Assembly (NCBI GenBank): GCA_023091665.1
Contig: JALJCQ010000016.1
Coordinates: 992,001 to 1,056,000, forward strand
From: Pythium myriotylum
Taxonomy: Eukaryota > Oomycota > Peronosporomycetes > Pythiales > Pythiaceae
Length of the DNA: 64,000 nucleotides
Direction of reading: 5' to 3'
The notes under the pieces were generated by a model. The model was not told the origin of the DNA, searched no databases, and saw nothing but the letters and a program-made list of their open reading frames with translations. The position numbers were made by a program, and so were the translations under genes. Below, in pieces: positions 56,901 to 64,000 of the stretch (the stretch's first letter is position 1; the number at the start of each line of letters is the position of its first letter).

Positions 56901-59900
56901 CTTGGCTGACGCGAGCGTCTGACGCCAATTCTTGTCAACTGACGCAAAACGCTTGCCTTCTGCCGGAAGTTGTTTATTGATATCGGGAGATTCGAAGATC
57001 GGTTGCAGGTAGAGCCAATTCCGCTGAACTGCAAGCCATTCTTCGAGAACTTCTGATACGAGCTGTAGTGTGGAGTTCCAATCTGTGATTTCTTCTTCAA
57101 ATGGACCTTTGAAAGACGAGAACATCATCGCTTGAGTCATTGTGACGTGCTCATCTAACACAACTTGGATCTCGTCGACTCCCTTGATAACATAGGTTCC
57201 AGTTTCTCGATAAGGGATGATTTGCAGATCAATCTTCTCCCAAGCCGCTTTCATGTTCGTTAAGGCCTGCTCAACTTGGTACTCTTTACCGGCCGCTTCT
57301 GCGATTTTTACAATATCATCAATCCGGTCGAGTAAATTAAGCTGGAAAACATTTGTGAGCGTGAAGCTTTCGTCGATTTCCAACTCAAAACCAATGCTCT
57401 TGCTTAGGTCGGCCCAATGCCGCTGACGCATTCCAGGATTTCGGAGCGCAACAATCAGGGGCACGAAAGGCTTGAATACATTGATCTGCTCTTTCACTGT
57501 TTCGGCGATTTTCGTGCACGCTTCATTCCCACTGTTGCTGAAGAACTTGTAGGCCTTTTGGATAGATGCACTATATGTTTCGACTGACTTCTCGACATCC
57601 TCAGCCACGATGTCCATAAAGCTCCCTTGAATCCAGTTCTTACGGCACTGGATCCAATTGTAAGATGTTGCCCAGAGCATATTGTATGGCTCAAAGTTCT
57701 TCTTGGCGAGTGCAAGAGATTCGTACGATGTAACATCTTTACCAAAGAGAGTCTCCCGACTGTTGAATAGAATTGCATCTTGCTGGGCTTGTTCGAGCTT
57801 CTTCTGGACCGTCATTGCGTGGTGTGCAACATCGTCCACAAAAGCCAGATTGTCATATCTAGAGAAACTTTCAATTTCTTCCAACAGACCGGCTAGCGTC
57901 TTCTCAAACCTCTCTTGTTCCGACTCCATTTGCTTTGCAAACTTTCCCTTGCGTTCCTCCAAGACTGATTTAAAGCGAGAGCTCTGAGCTAATATTTTTG
58001 TAGGCCAGCCTTGGATGCTCCAGGTCAATCGCAAGTGCTCATCGCTTGCGTAGTGGTGAAACTCGTCGATTAGTGCGTTGTCTTTCATCATCTGTCCGAT
58101 CTCTTCGTGGAGAGGTTGAAGTAGGACTGGGAGTCCGTTGATAAACTCTTGAAGTGCCGTTAATCCTTCGATATCTTTCGGGGTGGCGGCTAGGTTCTGG
58201 TTGATTTCATCAAACTTCGTCATCAATCGAGTCGCTACTTGAAAACAGTACGCTGTTTGGGCCTCCAATAGTTTTGTGAAGCAGTCTCGGTGTTTCTTCG
58301 CTAGGGTGAAGCGAATATTCGTGAGATCAACTAGAAAGAGACCAAGGTTGACAGCACGTGAAGGAATAACCTCCAGAATCTGTGCCTCTTGGTCGCGGTG
58401 GTATATTAGCAAACGTCTCAACTCATTCAGCTCGACTGGAGGGATTAGTGGAGGAAGTTCTGCATCCCCTGTCGAACCGTCTTCATTTGTGCGAGGTGTA
58501 TTTGATGCTTCTGGCTGAACTTTGATGATACCCTTTAGGTACTCCTCCACATTAAGATTTAGCAGAGGAATGTACTGGTCGAACTGCGCATGATACTGTT
58601 GAAGCGGGATAATTGCCCGTTCCATCGTCTCGCTCACCCGCTCTTTCTGTGAAGCCACGAAATCTACATTGCTCTCAATGCAGGAGATGCAGTCCTGGTT
58701 TGGCCAGAAAATCCTGTCCATTACGAGGCGTTCGACGAGTTCTAAGGTCTTCAGACGATTCAGAGATGCATCGAACTGTGATACGACAGTTTCCTTGAAG
58801 TCTTTGACAGAAGTTATATATTCGAAGCGAAATCCTTCCTCGAGTGGGACTGGCTCGAATGGGCATTGAGCTTGCTTGTCCTGAGCATGCGCAACATGCC
58901 ATTCTCGAATCTCTGCGTCTCTTTTATCGACTGCAGATCGATTTAGTGGCCGTCTTTCAGTGGAAAGAATCATGTCCAACCGAAAGAGTGGTTGGTGGAT
59001 GACGACCGGCATCACATTGTCGAAATTAGTGAGACTTCCCTCGTTGCTGACTGGAACAATTCGGATGTCACTTGGACTGTTCACTGATACTTCATAGCCT
59101 GCCATGTCTTCAATGAGTTGCGTGTAGTCGACAAAGTTTTGTCGGATTAAAAGACGAAGCGAGTCTTCCACCATGTAGTTGACGCGTTGTAAGATACCCC
59201 GCAAAGGTGTGGACATGTACCGAAGTCGATTTGATTCTGTGAAGTTGTAGCCCGTATGGTTTGCGGTTCCCAGGTGAAACTGGATTCGTTTCGCGGCGAG
59301 CCTCGTCCAGTGGTCACGCATATATCGCAATGCCGCGTGATTCATCTGAGCGTGTAACGATGAGAACTCTTGGAGCGTAATACTGCGAGGAACTGGGTGC
59401 GCTTCCCCGAAGTTGATTTCTGTTGGCTGGTGATCAAGCAAGAATTTCTGCGTCTCGACGTCAACGCAGCTTTTCCGAACATCCAGGAGTGCACTGATAG
59501 CAAATTTGAGGTTCATGAATGTGTCGTCTGATACAGAGACAAACCGCTTGTTGAAGTCATAGTAAGCTACTGGGACAACCCCGCACTGAGGTGGAATAAG
59601 CGCTGGGGCCTTCTCTGGGATTCGCAGATCAGGAAACTCGATTACAAGATCATTCTCATTCGCTTCGAATATCAACTTGTTCATGATTCGCATGTAGTCG
59701 CCGTTAACCTCTTCAAGTAAAGTGGACGTCCCAGCATCAGCAGGTATAAGCTTCGATGAGAGAGCAAGATTGAGGATATTGGTGATCGTGCTTTCGTCGA
59801 GTTGAGAGTCCGCTGAGATGGGCATACTCTCTACGTACAGCGCCTGCCTTAGAAGTGACTCTGCTTGTTTGCGTCGCTGAAGGGCTTGTAGCAGCTTCCG

Positions 59901-60710
59901 GGCAAACTCTTCTCGGGCCTCTGAATCGAGACATAAGAGACCTCGATGTACCATCGGTGGCCCCACTCGCTTCCCTGCGGACCACGACACGACAAATCTG
60001 TCCAGTTTGTCGTCGTAAGCTGTAACCATGCAGCCGGACCAGTGCCCCGCGACTCCAGTCTGCTCATTCAACGGTAGCGCAACCGCCTTTTGCGGTGCCT
60101 TCTTTAACAGCTCCCTTAGGCATTCGGATGATGCCAAGAAATCCACATCCATGAAGCACCAAACTGGGAGGAAAGATTCTATCACGCTTACATCAACGCT
60201 TTGAACTCGATCTGTCGATGCGAATGCTGGATGGCTCAATCGCTCGCGAGAAACCATGGCCTCTAGCCATGAGGTAGTGGTGGTACCTGCACTTCCGCTT
60301 AAACTGTGCAACTTCTGGATTTTTGCGCCCGGTGCATTTGCTTTTGACGTAGTAGTAGGACTGGAAGGCACAGACAAAGCATCAAGACGGGTAGGAGACG
60401 GTGGTGACTTCGCCTGTGGCTTCGAGTGAGAATATAACAGCGCTGAGGGCCTTAAGTGGATACTCTCTGCGAGCTTCGCAGGGGACTTGGAGGTTGATGT
60501 GGACGAAATGGAAGCTACAGACGTTCCTGGCTTGGAAGGATGCTCGAATAATCCAGTATCGGGGTTATATCGATCGAGCTCGTTTCTCAAGAAGTCGAGT
60601 GACGCATTGGAGGACGAGGTCCTTGAGTTGGACTGACCAATTCTCGTCAGGTAGCTATTGTTTGGAAAGTCTTAGCGTTGACGTACCGGTTTGGCGAGCC
60701 TCTTACTCAT
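47949..60710 (-). CDS. Axonemal inner-arm dynein heavy chain (DNAH3/7/12-like)
   Basis: Two exons: 60687-60710 (MSKRLAKP) and 47949-60632, joined by a 54-nt intron, giving 4235 residues. The codon where the long frame opens (near 60590) is TTG, so the true start must be upstream. After a Ser-rich leader comes the tail and linker. The motor has AAA1 (GPAGTGKTETTKDLAKAL near 55990, then CFDEFNRIDIEVLSVVGQQ), AAA2 (GATGGGKSCNISVLADAL), AAA3 (GGTGTGKTVNITKYLLSL), AAA4 (GVGGSGRQSLTKLATYM), the coiled-coil stalk (about 52300-51400) and the C-terminal domain (CPVYKILTRTGTLSTTGHST). The length and the IDIEVLSVV motif fit the monomeric inner-arm group (DNAH3, 7, 12). All four P-loops look intact. It drives flagellar bending. 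The gene forms a cilia theme with CFAP53. Confidence 0.92.
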
Positions 60711-60964
60711 GACATGTGCTTACGATGCTGAACTGCGTCGAAGTGGCAGCCTGACAATCACCAGAGCCTTTGTTACGTCCACTTGTCCTTTCAAGCCTTT
60801 TGGTTCAGGATAGGATTGTTGGTGCCTCTTCGTTCCACCGGCGTTTCACGACCCCTCAGCTTGCGGTTTGGTTGATGTGTCACCATTGACCAATTTTGGT
60901 TGTATTTGGACATTGAGAACACAGCTCAACAGCCGATATGGCGTACATGACAAGTTAATCTACC

Positions 60965-63848
60965 TCATGCTTGTGGACTGACTTCTTCGCTTTGAAGTTT
61001 TTCGGAAGAGCGACTACCCACTTGCAATCCCTCTAACTGACGGATGAGAGTGCTCTTTTTGAACTGTGCAGCGTGTCGGATTGCTTGGGATATGTATGTC
61101 TGGACAACGACTTCGCCGCCTTTCATCGACCCTAACGCGTTCATGATGAATTCTTCCTCCTACACAAACGTTCACTGTCAGAAAAATTGATCACGGTACC
61201 TAGTCGCTTGAACCATTCAAACCTGTTTGGTGATCGTTCGTGCTCTGATCAATCGCAAAATATTGCTCCATGATTCCCAGTTCTCTGCAAGAACACCATA
61301 TACAACGCGGACGAAGCTCTTCTCTTCTTCGTCGTCGATAGCCTCTCCTTCTCGGAGAGGAACACCCAGTAATTGTGCCGTTTCTGCTTTGACAGAGTAA
61401 TTGGACCCAACAGATGAATCAGACATGACCGAGTCTCCGCTCTCGCTGTGAATAGGTGACGAAGTAGTTGAGGAATTGCTTGTATCTGAAGTCGGAGAAC
61501 GAGAAGGCGATCCGGGAGAAGACGAAAACGATGGTGAACTCGGTGTTCGATGACTTCGTTTTGCTTGCTTTTTGTCGCGTTTCAGCTGAGAGGAGCGCTT
61601 ACGCGTGCGTTTGTTCTTTGGCGAGCCACCACCGAGGGCTGCAGCTTCGTCAGCGGCTTCCCCTTGGTAAACGTTGCTGACTTGTTGCTGCGATCGATCA
61701 TAACACAAGCGTTACGAAGAGGCGCTACAAGTGATTAAAACCTTCTGCGTACCTTCGATGTGCTCTTCTTGTATGGATTGCCGAGGTTGAAGCAGAGTTG
61801 GCGCCGCCTTAGACCTGCCGGAGTATCCTCGTCCGGATCCGGGTCCCCGAGGGGGTTACGGAGGGCCTCTTTCTTGATGAGACGGGATTCGTAGTCGCTC
61901 ATTGAGTCAATTGGCTGTTGGTGTTTGTCGTCTTCATCAACAGCACGTACACTTGGACGAAGCTTCAGGTCACCATCGTTCTTTTGAGTGAGAGGCGTGT
62001 CAACGTGAGTTAGTCGAAGCGGTGCAAACACGGGTGGCCTCGAAGGTTTACTAAACAATGAGCGAGCAGATCGCTGATGAGTCTGGATCATGCTCTGCAA
62101 TGACATGTTGCTCACAGCCTCCAACAGATTATCTGTCGAGGGTGCTGAGTCCTTAGTCGACGGTTCTGTGGATCGCGCAAGGGTAGACGCGTCAACACGA
62201 TTTACACGTGAGTTGATCTTGTTGTTGTTCTCGTTCTCTGTTCCCGCCTGATCACGGAGTCTGGTGAGGTATGTCGAGATCTGGTAGCTCCTCCCTGAAT
62301 CGTGGACATCTGGGACTAGGTCATGCAGATTGTATTTCCGCAGTGCCTTCTTAAGCGGCTGGTAGTAGTAGATCGGCACGGCTCCGATGTACGCTGAGAA
62401 TGACTCTCGCCACGACGATGGCATAGCCTTTGCCTGGAACGCCCATGCGCCAGTTGGGGCGTTGATGTTTTGGCCGCTCGCCTGGTATACACGCGCGGCC
62501 TCCACGAGAAGATTGAATAGGAGGGGGAAATTGTACGGCAGCAATACGAGAATAGGACTGCTGGACGATGTTGTTGACGAACCCGCACGCAAAAACCCAA
62601 TAGGATCGCCTGATACAAGAAGAAATTAGTACAGCGTCCGTTTACTCATAGCCAACAGCCAACTCACCCAGCCTTCCATCTCCTCGGCTGTTCTGCACGT
62701 ACACTAACCAGCGTTGGCCGCGCGGTGGTGGTGGTGACAACTGGTTGTCGAGAACGTAGCTATCGGCTGGGAACTTGAGTGTATCTAGCAGCATGTGATT
62801 TGTCGCGGCCTCAATGGCACCTTCAACTGTCCGCCGAAAGACCAAAGTTGGATGCGCCTCCCGTGGCGGTAGCGAAACCGTGTTGCGATCAAGCCAAAAG
62901 GACTCCGGAATAGGCCACGAATACTCTTTACCACTCGGGACAGGAATGATCGTGTTGCGCACAGCTGGGAACTCGACGTCGCTGTCGTTAGCCTCACACC
63001 GGAACTTGACGACAGCGCCGGCTTTGAGTTTGGAAATGACCTGATCGATACTGTTGACGCAACGCCAAGAAGTCAGCGCCGCCATTAGATTAATCCGGTC
63101 CCTAAAAAACAACTGACCTTTGCTCGACGCCTTGCTTCGAAGAAGGCATGAAAAGCATGCCTCCTGTGGCCTCGCTGAGCGCGAGAAGATCCGTCGGGAC
63201 GGCTGGCTGGGTTCGCACGGAGCCCGTCGTGGCGCCGAGCTTGAGCGCAATGGTGAAGAGCCGCTGGTCCCATCTGTACGGCTCCATCGTGAGGTCGGCG
63301 CCGACGAGCGACGACGGCGGGATCGTGAGCGTGTCCTGCACGAGCCCGTCGACGGTCGAGAGCGTCGTGGCGTCCGTGAGGAGCACGCAGACGGCGATGT
63401 TGGTGTTCCAGGGCGTGCGTCCGAGTCCGTACGAGTCCCAGTTGAGCGGCAGGCGCACCTGGTTCATGAGCTCGAAGGCCTGCTTGATCGAGGCGCCGAG
63501 ATCGCTCAGGTCGGTCGCGCGCAGGTTCTTGAGCTCGGCCAGGAAGGCGTCCTTGTTGGTGGCCTGGTCCCATCCGACGCGCACGCGTCCGTTCCAGTTG
63601 GGCAGATCTGCGCTGCCGCCGCCCTTGGCGCGCGCCGCGGCCTGCTTGGCGCCGGCGTTGGCCGCGGCGTTGTCGACGCCGCAGGAGACGAGCATGAAGT
63701 AGTGCTGCTGGTGGAAGCGGCGGCTCGGGTCGCGCACGCGCTTGACGAAGCGCTCGACGGCCGACTTGGCGTAGTCGAGCAGCGTCATGCCGCTGGCCGT
63801 CGCCTGGTTCATGGACGCCGACGTGTCGATCACGAACGTCACCAGCAT
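60965..63848 (-). CDS. INTS6: Integrator complex subunit 6 (INTS6, vWA domain)
   Basis: A multi-exon gene. Exon 1 (63118-63848) starts MLVTFVIDTSASMNQATASG, matching the INTS6 start, where the vWA domain opens with the MIDAS motif DTSAS. The vWA region continues with VGWDQATNKDAFLAELKNLR, WDSYGLGRTPWNTNIAVCVL and MEPYRWDQRLFTIALKLGAT. A 51-nt intron joins GVEQ to SIDQVISKLKAG. Later exons give PESFWLDRNTVSLPPREAHP, FPLLFNLLVEAARVYQASGQ and a Ser-rich basic region (61217-61700). The last exon (60965-61160) carries TYISQAIRHAAQFKKSTLIR, the conserved INTS6/SAGE1 C-terminal helix region. In animals INTS6 recruits PP2A to the Integrator complex, which stops promoter-proximal Pol II and processes snRNAs. 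Its tail-to-head neighbour is the dynein gene, 255 bp away. Confidence 0.88.
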
Positions 63849-64000
63849 CGCTCCCGGTATACGGCTTGCTCGTTTCCCCTCTGGTGATGTCATGTGGGGG
63901 AAACATGGGAGGTGGAACTGGAAGATGCCGGCTAAGTGCGAGTTGGAGTAAGTACGAATGGGTGGGTCGTTAAGTTTCGACGGATCCAAGAGACGTGGAG
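63849..64000. other. Upstream flank of INTS6
   Basis: The frame continues upstream of the INTS6 start to an ATG near 63989, but that extension (with PPIRTYSNSHLAGIFQF) does not resemble INTS6 and is probably leader. No other gene is seen before the window ends. Confidence 0.4.

Overview
The window is nuclear DNA of a flagellated protist, most likely an oomycete (Pythium/Phytophthora type). I infer this from compact genes on both strands, introns of about 44-78 nt with GTRNGT donors, proteins combining START, FYVE and GAF domains, a papain-ML fusion, and axonemal genes (a dynein heavy chain and CFAP53) expected in a lineage with swimming zoospores. There is no sign of bacterial, viral or organellar DNA. 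I recognised everything by reading; no database search was possible.

Layout. 0-7 kb: a partial helical-repeat gene cut by the left edge, a TBC1D5-like Rab GAP, a TMEM223-like mitochondrial membrane protein, a small poorly resolved multi-exon gene and a small coiled-coil protein. 7-11 kb: a tandem array of three VTT (SNARE-associated/DedA-type) membrane-protein paralogues. 11-16.6 kb: a ubiquitin-like + WLM metalloprotease + PUB protein, CFAP53, and DDRGK1/UFBP1 of the UFMylation pathway. 16.6-19.2 kb: the largest geneless stretch. 19-25.4 kb: two same-strand START-FYVE-GAF paralogues with the complex I subunit NDUFA6 on the opposite strand between them. 25.5-32.3 kb: a BRWD/PHIP-type chromatin reader with WD40 repeats, an extended PHD finger and two bromodomains. 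32.5-34 kb: a CrcB/FEX-like putative fluoride channel. 34.3-42.3 kb: a 2653-residue polytopic calpain-like protein whose catalytic Cys and His are both replaced. 42.4-47.6 kb: an ATX1-like copper chaperone, GINS subunit PSF3, a papain-ML protease and a RING-transmembrane protein. 47.9-60.7 kb: a single-headed-type inner-arm dynein heavy chain in one 12.7 kb exon preceded by an eight-codon first exon. 61-63.8 kb: Integrator subunit INTS6.

The genes are mostly unrelated housekeeping functions (vesicle traffic, mitochondria, chromatin, replication, cilia, proteolysis), as usual for eukaryotic gene order. Many neighbours are divergent and share short promoters. The unusual items are the calpain pseudoprotease, the PHD finger inside the BRWD protein, the papain-ML fusion, and repeated intergenic palindromes (CCAACGTTGG; a GTAC cluster; a back-to-back CCAAT box).
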